Of a stretch of 32,018 nucleotides of DNA, positions 8,057 to 17,294 are shown in pieces. Made by a program: the position numbers and the translations under genes. The stretch's first letter is position 1; each line of letters begins with the position of its first letter. Source of the DNA: an uncultured Erysipelotrichaceae bacterium (GTDB taxonomy: Bacteria > Bacillota_I > Bacilli_A > Erysipelotrichales > Erysipelotrichaceae); assembly GCA_947036815.1 (NCBI GenBank), contig CAMQRS010000020.1:1-32018 (forward strand). The letters run 5' to 3'. Under the pieces are notes generated by a model that was not told the origin of the DNA, searched no databases, and saw nothing but the letters and a program-made list of their open reading frames with translations.

Positions 8057-8930
8057 GTATGACCTTCACTCCTTCTTTATCAACTTTCAATGATATTGTA
8101 TTCCATATATATGACAATGATTTTAACTCATCGGCAATTCTTTGATGATGAATTTCATCATTCATCACATTCATTAATGTAGAACCACTACCACTAATAA
8201 AAAAGCAGATACTATCAATTTCATCACAAATCGCTCTTACTGCATCATATTCATGAATTAGGTGCTTGCGATAAGGCTCGTGCAATTTATCTTCCATTAC
8301 TTTACTTAATACATCAACTCGATAATCTTCAAATGCTTTTAACACTAAAGATACTCTAGATACATTAAAGATTGCATCTTCATGTGGTATGCTTTTAGGC
8401 AATACTTTTCTTGCTTCATGTGTCAAGGTTTCAAAATTCGGATAAATCGCTAAGAAATGAAATCTTTCATCAATATCATAACTCATAGTTATTGGTTTAT
8501 CTTCTACCATACATGAAGCAGTCAACCCTCCAAATATAGCTGGTGACACATTGTCGGGATGTCCTTCAATAAGAGTAGCGATAGTTAGAATTTCATCCTT
8601 GTCAATTGTTGTATTAGTTAGTAAATAGGCACCATATATCCCTGCTACTACGCATGTTGAACTAGATCCTAATCCTCCAGCCATGGGTATTTGGCAATCA
8701 AAATGCATGCGAACTCCACTTACCTCTTTATGCAAATATGCTAAGGTCGTGTTAAATGATGTATATACTAAATTATCATCATTATTAAATGCTTCTTCAC
8801 AGCCTTCTAATGTGTATCCATTCTCTATTAGTGAAAAACTAAATGTATTATATACACTTAAAGCGATTCCTAACGTATCAAATCCACAACCTACATTTGC
8901 GCTTGTCGCAGGCACTACTACTTGATACAT
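8046..8930 (-). CDS. thrB: Homoserine kinase
   Basis: 294 aa, GHMP kinase superfamily. It phosphorylates homoserine with ATP, the penultimate step to threonine. The N-terminus VVVPATSANVGCGFDTLG is the ThrB signature. The ATP-binding GHMP motif PMAGGLGSSS lies near residues 82-91, and the C-terminal ISGSGSTLMNV motif is present. The start codon overlaps the thrC stop region by one base, which indicates tight coupling in thrC-thrB-pheB. Confidence 0.96.
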   Translation of the reverse strand: MYQVVVPATSANVGCGFDTLGIALSVYNTFSFSLIENGYTLEGCEEAFNNDDNLVYTSFNTTLAYLHKEVSGVRMHFDCQIPMAGGLGSSSTCVVAGIYGAYLLTNTTIDKDEILTIATLIEGHPDNVSPAIFGGLTASCMVEDKPITMSYDIDERFHFLAIYPNFETLTHEARKVLPKSIPHEDAIFNVSRVSLVLKAFEDYRVDVLSKVMEDKLHEPYRKHLIHEYDAVRAICDEIDSICFFISGSGSTLMNVMNDEIHHQRIADELKSLSYIWNTISLKVDKEGVKVIHVK

Positions 8931-10414
8931 TATACTAACTGTCCTGCTTTTTCCATAATGTATGATTTCATTGTTTCTTTTTCAATACTGTCATCATGCA
9001 ATACTATTTTATCTTCTAATCCGTTTAAGTTTTCCGGTATCACAACATTTGTTTCTGCGTGTAATTTTTTCATCAATGTGAATTCGTCATCATTCGTAGG
9101 TCCATGTAATGCTTCATAAACTGATTTTGTGAACTTATAAGGAGAAGCTGTAGATAACACCACACTTACATGTTCCTTATCTTTATTTTCTAATAACACT
9201 TTATATCCAACCGCTGTATGTGGATCCATTAGATAGTTTTCTTTTACATATACATCTTGGATTGTTTTTTGTGTTTCTTCATTGCTTGCATATCCTGCAC
9301 TGAACGTTTCTTTTAGTTTCGCTAGTACACGCTCGTTGACCGTATATGTCCCCGTTGTTTTTAATGAAGTCATTAATTGAGTTACATATTCATTATCACA
9401 ATCACTTACATAATATAGTAGTCTTTCTAGATTACTTGAAATTAAGATGTCCATACTTGGTGAAATTGTTTTCAAGAATTCTCTATTCTTATTGTATGTC
9501 CCTGTAGTAAGGAAATCATATAATACATTGTTTTCATTTGCTGCACATACTAACTTATTCACTGGCAATCCTAATTGTTTTGCATAGTATCCTGCTAATA
9601 TATTCCCGAAATTTCCAGTAGGAACAACGAAATTCACTTTGTCTCCACAGTTGATTTTCCCTTGGTTCACTAATGTTTTATAGGCATAAAAATAATATAC
9701 CATCTGTGGGATCAGTCGCCCAATATTAATTGAATTGGCACTACTTAATTTTATATTTTTTTCTAATAGATCACGTTTAAACGTCTCATTCAAAAATAGT
9801 TCTTTCACTCCGCTTTGTGCATCATCAAAATTTCCATCAATTGCACATACACCCGTATTCTTACCTTCTTGAGTAATCATTTGAGTTTCTTGTACTTTCG
9901 ATACTCCTCCACTTGGATAGAAAATAATAATTTTAGTTCTGTCTACATCTTTATATCCTTCTAGCGCTGCTTTACCAGTATCTCCACTAGTCGCAGTTAA
10001 TATTAGAATATCTTCTGTCATTTCATTCTTAGTTAATGCTGTTTTTGTGAATTGCGGCAATATTGAAAGAGCTACATCTTTAAATGCACTTGTAGGTCCA
10101 TGAAACAACTCTAATACGTGAGCATCTTTCAATTCGACTAAAGGCGTAATTTCTTTCGCACTAAATTTATTAGTGTATGCTTTATCCACACACATTCTTA
10201 CTTCTTCTTCACTGAAATCATTTAAGAATACACCTAGTACTTTCGTTGCTATACTTAAATAATCATCGTCTATTAAAGACTCAATATGTATATGTAATTC
10301 ATTTAAATTTCTTAAAACAAACAATCCTCCATCTTCACTTAATCCTTGTAAGATAGCTTCACTTGCTTTTTTTGATACTAATTTATCTCTTGTACTTTCA
10401 TAACATTGACTCAT
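8930..10414 (-). CDS. thrC: Threonine synthase
   Basis: 494 aa from the ATG at 10414, which has AAGGGA upstream. A longer frame from 10438 would run through the promoter region and lacks a ribosome site. This PLP enzyme converts O-phosphohomoserine to threonine. The PLP lysine lies in HGPTSAFKDVAL (Lys112). The N-terminal ASEAILQGLSEDGGLFV and the ATSGDTGKAALEG phosphate-binding segment are typical of the long E. coli-type ThrC class. It is the first gene of the threonine operon, divergent from hom. Confidence 0.97.
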   Translation of the reverse strand: MSQCYESTRDKLVSKKASEAILQGLSEDGGLFVLRNLNELHIHIESLIDDDYLSIATKVLGVFLNDFSEEEVRMCVDKAYTNKFSAKEITPLVELKDAHVLELFHGPTSAFKDVALSILPQFTKTALTKNEMTEDILILTATSGDTGKAALEGYKDVDRTKIIIFYPSGGVSKVQETQMITQEGKNTGVCAIDGNFDDAQSGVKELFLNETFKRDLLEKNIKLSSANSINIGRLIPQMVYYFYAYKTLVNQGKINCGDKVNFVVPTGNFGNILAGYYAKQLGLPVNKLVCAANENNVLYDFLTTGTYNKNREFLKTISPSMDILISSNLERLLYYVSDCDNEYVTQLMTSLKTTGTYTVNERVLAKLKETFSAGYASNEETQKTIQDVYVKENYLMDPHTAVGYKVLLENKDKEHVSVVLSTASPYKFTKSVYEALHGPTNDDEFTLMKKLHAETNVVIPENLNGLEDKIVLHDDSIEKETMKSYIMEKAGQLV

Positions 10415-10425
10415 AAATTTTTCCC

Positions 10426-10455
10426 TTGCACTTTCCATAGTCTTTATGCTACAAT
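10426..10455 (+). promoter_or_regulatory. Sigma-A promoter for hom-lysC-asd
   Basis: TTGCAC (10426-10431) and TACAAT (10450-10455) are 18 bp apart, with an extended -10 (TGC before TACAAT). The -35 lies just upstream of the divergent thrC start. Confidence 0.72.
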
Positions 10456-10478
10456 GTTTTCATTGAAAATACAAGTGT
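10449..10478 (-). promoter_or_regulatory. Possible promoter for thrC-thrB-pheB
   Basis: On the minus strand, TTGTAT and TAGCAT are separated by 17 bp within the 93-bp divergent region. A small CAATG-TTTT-CATTG palindrome (10452-10465) sits between the two back-to-back promoters. The match is moderate only. Confidence 0.4.
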
Positions 10479-10507
10479 TTTTTTACGAAAGACACAAGGA
10501 GGAACTT

Positions 10508-11677
10508 ATGAACGTAGCTATTTTAGGGTTTGGAACAATCGGTAGTGGAGTATATGAAATTATTAGTGATATTTCAAAAAAAATAAATGACATCCATGTT
10601 GTAAGCATTTTAGACTTACCTCAAAATAAAGATAAATTATCAATTATCACTAGTGATATCCATGATATTGTGAACTGTGATGAAATTGATTTAGTCGTAG
10701 AAACAATGGGCGGTATTCACCCAGCCTATGAATTCATCATGGCTTGTTTAAACGCTAAAAAACATGTTGTTACTGCAAATAAAGCAGTTGTTGCTAAACA
10801 CTTACAAGAATTTTTAAGTATAGCAAATGAGAATGGTGTTAATTTCTTATTTGAAGCTAGCGTCGGTGGAGGAATTCCTTGGCTTGCTAGTGTATCAAAA
10901 GCTTCTCGTATTGATGAAGTAGATCGCTTCTACGGTATCTTTAATGGGACAAGTAACTTTATCTTAGATTACATGAACACGTATCAAAAAGACTTTAATG
11001 ATGCGCTAACACTAGCTCAAGAATTAGGATATGCAGAAGCAAATCCTTCAGCTGATATTGATGGATACGATGTACAAAACAAAGTATGTATCTCTAGTAA
11101 CTTAGCATTTAACTCAGCTGTAAACATGGATGAATTTACAATCTATTCTATGGCTAATATAAGCTTTGATGACATTCAATACTTAAAAGAAAGCGGCTGC
11201 ATGATAAAATATATCGGTGAAGCTCAAAGAATAAACAATATCTACGAAGCGTTTGTTATGCCAAATATCTTTAAGGCAAGTAGTGTAGAAGCGAACATAA
11301 GCACAAACTTCAACATTGCTACCTTACATGGAGAAACTATTGGTGACTTGAAATTTTATGGACAAGGAGCTGGAAAACTAGCTACTGCCAATGCTATTGT
11401 ACAAGATATCTTAGACATTCAAAGTGGCTGTAACAATGTGGTAATATCAGAAAGCACCGAGTTAACACACAGTGATACGCTATTATCAAATCAATTCATG
11501 ATTCGTACAAATAATGCAGTCGAAATGAGCTCTATCATTGAAAACATAGACATATATAAAGATAATTATTATATTACTACAAAATTTATGACAACACGTG
11601 ATTTTAAAGCCAATTTTTATGATATTATTAATAGTGATAAAAAAGTTTTAATCGCAAAAATCGCAAACTTTGAATAA
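10508..11677 (+). CDS. hom: Homoserine dehydrogenase (short C-terminus)
   Basis: 389 aa. It reduces aspartate semialdehyde to homoserine with NAD(P)H. The Rossmann motif GFGTIGSG lies at residues 7-14. HVVTANKAVVAKH and GTSNFILDYM are the family hallmarks, and the Lys/Asp catalytic region ADIDGYDVQNK follows. The start is the ATG at 10508 with AAGGAGG upstream; an in-frame extension through the promoter is rejected. The tail after about residue 310 is shorter than the 430-aa ACT-containing form of B. subtilis and shows only a degenerate ACT-like segment, so feedback control may be reduced or absent (inference). It is followed 10 nt later by lysC. Confidence 0.95.
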   Translation: MNVAILGFGTIGSGVYEIISDISKKINDIHVVSILDLPQNKDKLSIITSDIHDIVNCDEIDLVVETMGGIHPAYEFIMACLNAKKHVVTANKAVVAKHLQEFLSIANENGVNFLFEASVGGGIPWLASVSKASRIDEVDRFYGIFNGTSNFILDYMNTYQKDFNDALTLAQELGYAEANPSADIDGYDVQNKVCISSNLAFNSAVNMDEFTIYSMANISFDDIQYLKESGCMIKYIGEAQRINNIYEAFVMPNIFKASSVEANISTNFNIATLHGETIGDLKFYGQGAGKLATANAIVQDILDIQSGCNNVVISESTELTHSDTLLSNQFMIRTNNAVEMSSIIENIDIYKDNYYITTKFMTTRDFKANFYDIINSDKKVLIAKIANFE

Positions 11678-11687
11678 GGGGAAGAAC

Positions 11688-13001
11688 ATGTTAAAAATAG
11701 TTAAATTTGGAGGTAGCTCCGTTGCCAACGCAACACAGTTTTCTAAAGTAAAAGGAATTGTCGAAAGTGATCCTTCAAGAAGATTTGTAGTCGTTAGTGC
11801 CTCAGGTAGACAACATAAAGATGACAATAAAATTACAGACTTATTATATCTGTGTCACGCACATATTAAATACAATATTTCTTGTGATAATATATTTAAA
11901 ATGGTAGAAAGTCGTTTCTTAGAAATTAAGAACGAACTAAACCTATCTTACGATATTCAGAAAGATTTGGACTATCTACGTCTACAACTAGATAAGAACG
12001 TTGATTTAGATTACTTAGTAAGTCGTGGTGAATACTTAACTGCATTGTTGATGGCCGAATACCTTGGTTATGAATTTGTGGATGCCAAAGACCTTATCTT
12101 TTTCAACTATGATGGATCCATTGATTATCCGAAAATGGAAAAAGCATTGGATGCCATCACTACCAAACACCCTCGTTTAGTAATCCCAGGATTTTATGGA
12201 TCTTTACCGAATGGAACATTGAAAATTATGTCAAGAGGTGGTGGAGATGTTACTGGTAGTTTAATTGCTAATATTATCAACGCTAGCGTTTATGAAAACT
12301 GGACAGACGTATCAGGAATTCTTATGGCTGATCCAAGAATCGTTAAAAATCCTAAACAAATCGAAGTCATTAACTATTCTGAACTTCGTGAATTATCATA
12401 TATGGGAGCAAGTGTATTACATGAAGAAGCTATCTTCCCTGTAAAAGATAAGAATATTCCAATTCATATTTTAAATACAAACGATCCCACATGTAATGGT
12501 ACCATTATTAAAGAAGACGTAAGTGATGATACATCAAATCACTCTATTACTGGTATTGCCGGTAAAAAAGACTTCTCTATTATTACGATCAAGAAAAAAC
12601 ACATGTCGAATGAAGTTGGTTTAATTCGCAAAGCATTAGATGTCTTTGATCGTTATAGAGTAAGTATTGAACATATTCCTAGTGGTATTGATTCATTCTC
12701 AATTATTGTTGAAAGTGCATCAATCAAAGATTTCCTATATGAAATGATCAGTGAAATCAAAAAGGAATGTACTCCCGATGAAGTAACTGTAATAGATGAA
12801 ATTGCATTAATCGCTACCGTAAGTAGAAAAATGAAAAATAGAGCTGGTATGTCAGGTAAACTATTTACCACATTAGGAAAACACGGAATTAGTGTAGCAG
12901 TGATATCACAAACAAGTGATGAGATGAATATTATAGTAGGAGTTCACAATGACGATTATTCAAAAACGATAAAAGCCATTTATGATGAATTCGAAGGATA
13001 A
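11688..13001 (+). CDS. lysC: Aspartate kinase
   Basis: 437 aa. It phosphorylates aspartate, the first step of the aspartate family. KFGGSSVAN at residues 6-14 and the FVVVSASG segment form the kinase signature, and EYLTALLMAEYL and VIPGFYG follow. The C-terminus has two ACT domains, GIAGKKDFSIITI and GKLFTTLGKHGISVAVISQ, and is of the YclM (aspartokinase III-like) monofunctional type. The symbol follows general usage, because the feedback amino acid cannot be read from sequence. The start has AAGGGGAAG upstream. It is linked with hom and asd, and threonine control is a reasonable inference. Confidence 0.95.
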   Translation: MLKIVKFGGSSVANATQFSKVKGIVESDPSRRFVVVSASGRQHKDDNKITDLLYLCHAHIKYNISCDNIFKMVESRFLEIKNELNLSYDIQKDLDYLRLQLDKNVDLDYLVSRGEYLTALLMAEYLGYEFVDAKDLIFFNYDGSIDYPKMEKALDAITTKHPRLVIPGFYGSLPNGTLKIMSRGGGDVTGSLIANIINASVYENWTDVSGILMADPRIVKNPKQIEVINYSELRELSYMGASVLHEEAIFPVKDKNIPIHILNTNDPTCNGTIIKEDVSDDTSNHSITGIAGKKDFSIITIKKKHMSNEVGLIRKALDVFDRYRVSIEHIPSGIDSFSIIVESASIKDFLYEMISEIKKECTPDEVTVIDEIALIATVSRKMKNRAGMSGKLFTTLGKHGISVAVISQTSDEMNIIVGVHNDDYSKTIKAIYDEFEG

Positions 13002-13010
13002 GGTGATAAA

Positions 13011-14027
13011 ATGAAAAAATATAATATAGCTATTTTAGGCGCTACAGGCGCTGTAGGACAAGAAATGTTGACTGTTTTAGTTGAACAAAACTTCCCTATC
13101 AATGAATTAAGATTACTTGCATCAAAAAGAAGTGCTGGTAAAAAAGTACTATTTAATCAAACAGAATATACTATCCAAGAAGCAAATAGAGATGCCTTCG
13201 AGGGGATGGACATTGTATTAGGTGCAGTTGAAAATGATTTAGCAGAAAAATTACTTCCTCATGCAGTCTTAGCAGGTGCATTAGTAATCGATAACTCTAG
13301 CGCATTCCGCTTAGATGAGACTGTTCCCTTAGTCGTTCCAGAGGTAAATCCTTTAGATATTATGACTCACAAAGGAATCATTTCGAATCCAAACTGTGCA
13401 ACAATTATCGCATTAGTTGCCATCAACAAGCTTCACGAATATGCACATGCAAATTCATTAGTAGTTTCCACTTACCAAGCCGTATCTGGGGCAGGTAATC
13501 CAGGTATCCACGAATTAGAAACTCAAGTATCACAAGTGATGAATAAAGAAGAAGTTACTTCAAGTACCTTCCCTTATCAAATTGCTTTTAATATCATTCC
13601 ACAAATTGGTGGATTTGATGAAAACGGTTATTCTAGTGAAGAAATGAAAATGCAAAATGAGGGTAGAAAAATATTGCATCACCCTGATTTAAAAGTAACA
13701 TGTACCTGTGTACGAATTCCTGTATACAGAAGTCATTCAGAATCTATTTCTATTTCATTTGATAAAGAAATAGATGTTGCTAAAGCACGTGAATTATTAG
13801 CTAATGCAGAAGGTGTAAAAGTGATGGATGATCCTAATAATCAAGTATATCCAATGCCTTTAGATACGACGAATCAAGACTTAGTATACGTAGGTCGAAT
13901 TCGTAAAGATTTAGCTAGAGATGATAATAAATCATTAACATTATGGTGTTGTGGTGATCAAGTACGTAAAGGTGCTGCTACGAACGCTGTGCAAATCGCA
14001 ATCAAATACATTGAACTAAATAAATAG
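13011..14027 (+). CDS. asd: Aspartate-semialdehyde dehydrogenase
   Basis: 338 aa, the normal length. It converts aspartyl phosphate to aspartate semialdehyde with NADPH. The glycine-rich GATGAVGQEM lies at residues 10-19. The catalytic cysteine is Cys129 in SNPNCATI, and STYQAVSGAG and the catalytic His242 in VYRSHSES are present. It is third in the hom-lysC-asd operon, 9 nt after the lysC stop with AAGGTGATAAA upstream. Confidence 0.97.
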   Translation: MKKYNIAILGATGAVGQEMLTVLVEQNFPINELRLLASKRSAGKKVLFNQTEYTIQEANRDAFEGMDIVLGAVENDLAEKLLPHAVLAGALVIDNSSAFRLDETVPLVVPEVNPLDIMTHKGIISNPNCATIIALVAINKLHEYAHANSLVVSTYQAVSGAGNPGIHELETQVSQVMNKEEVTSSTFPYQIAFNIIPQIGGFDENGYSSEEMKMQNEGRKILHHPDLKVTCTCVRIPVYRSHSESISISFDKEIDVAKARELLANAEGVKVMDDPNNQVYPMPLDTTNQDLVYVGRIRKDLARDDNKSLTLWCCGDQVRKGAATNAVQIAIKYIELNK

Positions 14028-14060
14028 AACGGTATTGAATTTTCACAATTGAATCTAAAC

Positions 14061-14097
14061 AAAAAAAGAGATAGCAATAATTGCTATCTCTTTTAGT
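14061..14097. terminator. Bidirectional terminator between asd and the next minus-strand gene
   Basis: A perfect 14-bp stem (14064-14077 with 14081-14094) has a 3-nt loop. A-run and T-run flanks serve both strands. It ends asd transcription and overlaps the stop codon of the convergent gene. Confidence 0.9.
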
Positions 14098-14833
14098 TCG
14101 TTGTAATATTTATTACTTGTATTGTTGTATTATAATTAAAATCTAATCCGTATTCATAAAACGAAAACCCAAATAATAAATCATAGTTTCCTACTTCTAC
14201 ATTTGAAAAATCAATTTCATAAATAGATTCAGCATGTACATAATTCCCGTTTTGACTTAGTGTCTGCGTCGATACAAAGTTCAACACAAATGCATCCGTC
14301 TCTCCTGTATAGCTCGCTCTAGGCACGCTTATAGGCGTTCTACTGTCAAAATCATACGTCAATACGAACTTAACTGTTGTTCCGTCATAGATTTTTTCAA
14401 CATTGAAATTGTTTACTTCATCTACATACACATATACATCTTTTTCTAATTGTGTTCCATCTGTTAATGAAACTACTAGAGTAAACACATTATTCCCTGT
14501 TTTTAAATCATATTCTACGAGTGGCAAAAACACACTTGATTCATCTTCTAACGTCGTTAATACCTTATTATTCTGTATAATTTGAATGGTACTCACTTCT
14601 AATTCTTGTTCATTCACTACCCAATTTAATGAGATTTGACTATTTTCAGAATCATATTTTCCATTGAACGATACAATACTGGTGGTACCACCAGTACTCG
14701 TATCACCACCATTTATAATACTTTCTATTGGATTCAAATTTTGGTTTATCAGACGGATTGATAGTAACGAAATTATGCAAAGCATACAAATACATAAAAC
14801 CGTAAATATTAAGTTCTTTTTTATAAAATTCAT
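14093..14833 (-). CDS. Predicted exported or membrane-anchored protein of unknown function
   Basis: 246 aa. An N-terminal hydrophobic segment (residues about 8-28, rich in L, I and C) is a signal anchor. A short glycine/threonine-rich spacer follows, with GGDTSTGGTTS. The rest is beta-rich, and repeats of about 70-90 residues suggest immunoglobulin-like folds (inference). I do not recognise a family. It begins 14 nt after the cyclophilin stop, so it is probably in the same transcript. An adjacent GTG start would add one residue. Confidence 0.75.
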   Translation of the reverse strand: MNFIKKNLIFTVLCICMLCIISLLSIRLINQNLNPIESIINGGDTSTGGTTSIVSFNGKYDSENSQISLNWVVNEQELEVSTIQIIQNNKVLTTLEDESSVFLPLVEYDLKTGNNVFTLVVSLTDGTQLEKDVYVYVDEVNNFNVEKIYDGTTVKFVLTYDFDSRTPISVPRASYTGETDAFVLNFVSTQTLSQNGNYVHAESIYEIDFSNVEVGNYDLLFGFSFYEYGLDFNYNTTIQVINITTN

Positions 14834-14847
14834 CACATAACTCTAGA

Positions 14848-15699
14848 CTATTCAACTATTTGAATTGAATTAATAATTACATCGCTAGTAGGCTTTTGAT
14901 TTCCATCTACTTCTACCGATGCAATCGACTCAACAATATCCATTCCTTCAACTACATAACCAAATACCGTATGAACTCCATCTAACCAAGGCGTACCACC
15001 AATGTTGATATATTCATCAACAATAGGTTTCACTATTTTTTTAAATTCTTCAGGAACCGCTTTTTCCATATCTTCAGCTAATTTCTTTTCTTCAGCTTCA
15101 AAGTATAAATTATATTCTTCTTCACTTAAGTCAGGTGCTTTTTCACCGATTCTAATTACCGCTTCTTGCACTAACATTTCAGCATATAAAGAAGCGTAGT
15201 AGTCTTCTATTTGTTCTTCACTTATTGGCTCACTTCCTTGTACGATAAAGAATTGTGATCCATTCGTGTTTGCTCCTGCATTTGCCATCGATAATGATCC
15301 ATAAAAGTTTCTTGCACTTAGGTCAAATTCATCATTAAATGCTTTATCCCAAATACTTTCTCCACCACTACCACTAGCAGTTGGATCTCCTCCTTGAATC
15401 ATAAAGTCTTTAATTACACGATGAAATGTTAATCCATCATAATATCCTTCTTTTGATAGAGTTACAAAATTTTCAACCGCTAAAGGTGCCACATCTTCAA
15501 ATAAAATTAAGTGGATATCTCCTTGATTTGTTTTCATTACTACTTCAATATTATTTTCTTCTTGCAGTTGTCTTAATTCAACAACATCACTTCCAATTTT
15601 AGTATCTGCTATTACATATTCATCTGTTTCATCATCATTTGAACAAGCTCCTAGAAGCATCACACACAATGCAAAACCTATAATTTTAATTTTTTTCAT
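14848..15699 (-). CDS. Cyclophilin-type peptidyl-prolyl cis-trans isomerase lipoprotein with insertion
   Basis: 283 aa. A lipoprotein signal with LLGAC places the lipidated cysteine at Cys19. The cyclophilin domain has FHRVIKDFMIQGGD (Arg94 catalytic), MANAGANTNGSQFFI and LDGVHTVFGYVVEG. An extra acidic helical insert of about 75 residues (about 156-233) splits the fold between SQFFIVQ and LDGVHTVFGY. It is expected on the outer face of the membrane, helping fold exported proteins. A TATAAT element lies about 35 nt upstream, but the matching -35 is weak. Confidence 0.93.
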   Translation of the reverse strand: MKKIKIIGFALCVMLLGACSNDDETDEYVIADTKIGSDVVELRQLQEENNIEVVMKTNQGDIHLILFEDVAPLAVENFVTLSKEGYYDGLTFHRVIKDFMIQGGDPTASGSGGESIWDKAFNDEFDLSARNFYGSLSMANAGANTNGSQFFIVQGSEPISEEQIEDYYASLYAEMLVQEAVIRIGEKAPDLSEEEYNLYFEAEEKKLAEDMEKAVPEEFKKIVKPIVDEYINIGGTPWLDGVHTVFGYVVEGMDIVESIASVEVDGNQKPTSDVIINSIQIVE

Positions 15700-15781
15700 T
15701 TAGTTTACCTACTTTCAACTATCTTATTATATCTAATAATTTCATAAAAGTATATAGAATGAATCTTTGTGAATCGACAAT

Positions 15782-16615
15782 TTATTCTGAAACTGGAATC
15801 ACAGAACCATCACTATATGTATTTGTAATAAAATCTTGAATTTCTTTTGATTGAAGAACTTCAATTAATGCTTTAATTTTTTTATCGTCAGCGTTGTCTT
15901 TTCTAGCTGCAACAATATTAACATATGGATTATCTTGAGTTGCATCTTCTAAAATAACTGCATCTTTACTAGGGTTTAATCCCCCTTGAATTGCATAATT
16001 TCCATTGATTGCTACTAAGTCTCCTTCATTGTTTTCATAAGACAGTATTAATAGTTCGGGTTTTACTTCAATGAATTCTAAATTCATAGGGTTATATTTT
16101 TCACTTTTACTAATATCTTGAATCGTTAATTCTAACACATCAATATCTTCTGGTAATACGATTAATCCAGCATCAGCTAAGATTGAAAGAATTCTACCAT
16201 TATCTGCTACCGAGTTTGAAACAACAACGACAGCTCCTTCTTGTAACTCTTCAACACTTGTTAATGTTTGTGAATAAATTCCAAACGGTTCAATGTGAAC
16301 CTGACCAACATTTACTAAGTCATAGCCATTGTTTTTTGTATCTTTTTCGTAGAATGGAAGATGTTGAAAAAAGTTTGCATCTATTTCTTTGTCATCTAAA
16401 GATCTATTAAATATATTATATTCATCCAATACTTCAATTTCTAATTCGATTCCATATGTTTCTAATAAGATAGGTGCTGCTGCTTCTAATATTTTAGATT
16501 GTGGATCTAGCGTTGCTGCCACTTTTAATTCATTTTCTCCACGTTCATCACTTCCACATGCTGCTAAAACCAAACATAATGCACATACACTAACTGCTGA
16601 TAATAATTTTTTCAT
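15782..16615 (-). CDS. metQ: Methionine ABC transporter substrate-binding lipoprotein MetQ
   Basis: 277 aa from the ATG at 16615, which has GGGGGAAA upstream. The lipobox VLAAC gives the lipidated Cys20. NlpA/MetQ family signs include LKVAATLDPQSKILEAA, FFQHLPFYE and AINGNYAIQGGL. It delivers methionine to MetI. It is the last gene of metN-metI-metQ, starting 15 nt after the metI stop. Confidence 0.93.
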   Translation of the reverse strand: MKKLLSAVSVCALCLVLAACGSDERGENELKVAATLDPQSKILEAAAPILLETYGIELEIEVLDEYNIFNRSLDDKEIDANFFQHLPFYEKDTKNNGYDLVNVGQVHIEPFGIYSQTLTSVEELQEGAVVVVSNSVADNGRILSILADAGLIVLPEDIDVLELTIQDISKSEKYNPMNLEFIEVKPELLILSYENNEGDLVAINGNYAIQGGLNPSKDAVILEDATQDNPYVNIVAARKDNADDKKIKALIEVLQSKEIQDFITNTYSDGSVIPVSE

Positions 16616-16630
16616 TTTAGTTTCCCCCAA

Positions 16631-17293
16631 TTATCTTTTATCTACTTTTTTAACTATGATATCTCCACATCCCTGTATCACAAATACAATTAATAATACA
16701 AAGAATGTAGCTGTATACATGACTACATCATTCCCTCTAGTAAATCCATACATATATGCTAGATTCCCTAATCCTCCAGCTCCAATAGCTCCTGCCATTG
16801 CGGTATAGGCAACTAATGATATAGCCATTAGTGTAGCACTTGAAATTAGTGCAGGTCTTGATTCTGGTAATAATACTTTATAAATAATTTGACTAGGTTT
16901 TGCCCCCATTGCCAGACAAGCTTCTATGACTCCTTTATCCACTTCATTTAAGGCAATCATACACATTCTCGCATAAAATGGAGCACTTGATAGAATTAGC
17001 GCGGGTAACGCTGCTTTAGCCCCTAGGATAGAACCTACAATAATCTTAGTGAACGGTGAAATGATGAACAATAAAATAATGAATGGCACTGCTCTTAATA
17101 AATTTACCACGAATGATAATATACGATGCACTAGTTTATTTTCATACAATCCTTTTTCTTGTGTAAGAAATAAGATTATCCCTAATACCAATCCGATACA
17201 AACAGCAACGACTAACGAAACAAGTGTCATAAACAATGTTTCTTCTATTGCCACTAGCATCTGATCCCAATTTACTTCATTAAAGATATCCAT
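16631..17293 (-). CDS. metI: Methionine ABC transporter permease MetI
   Basis: 220 aa with several hydrophobic helices. The permease EAA loop is ACLAMGAKPSQIIYKVLLPE. It forms the transmembrane channel with MetN. The gene follows metN with 1 nt between their coding sequences, so the two are coupled. Confidence 0.95.
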   Translation of the reverse strand: MDIFNEVNWDQMLVAIEETLFMTLVSLVVAVCIGLVLGIILFLTQEKGLYENKLVHRILSFVVNLLRAVPFIILLFIISPFTKIIVGSILGAKAALPALILSSAPFYARMCMIALNEVDKGVIEACLAMGAKPSQIIYKVLLPESRPALISSATLMAISLVAYTAMAGAIGAGGLGNLAYMYGFTRGNDVVMYTATFFVLLIVFVIQGCGDIIVKKVDKR

Positions 17294-17294
17294 T

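Noticed and set aside
10406-10507. Homoserine dehydrogenase extended upstream to 10406
   Set aside because: This would overlap the thrC start and both promoters. The ATG at 10508 has AAGGAGG and matches the family N-terminus.
16389-16808. 139-aa plus-strand frame across metQ/metI
   Set aside because: It runs across two genes on the opposite strand with no ribosome site and no recognisable domain.
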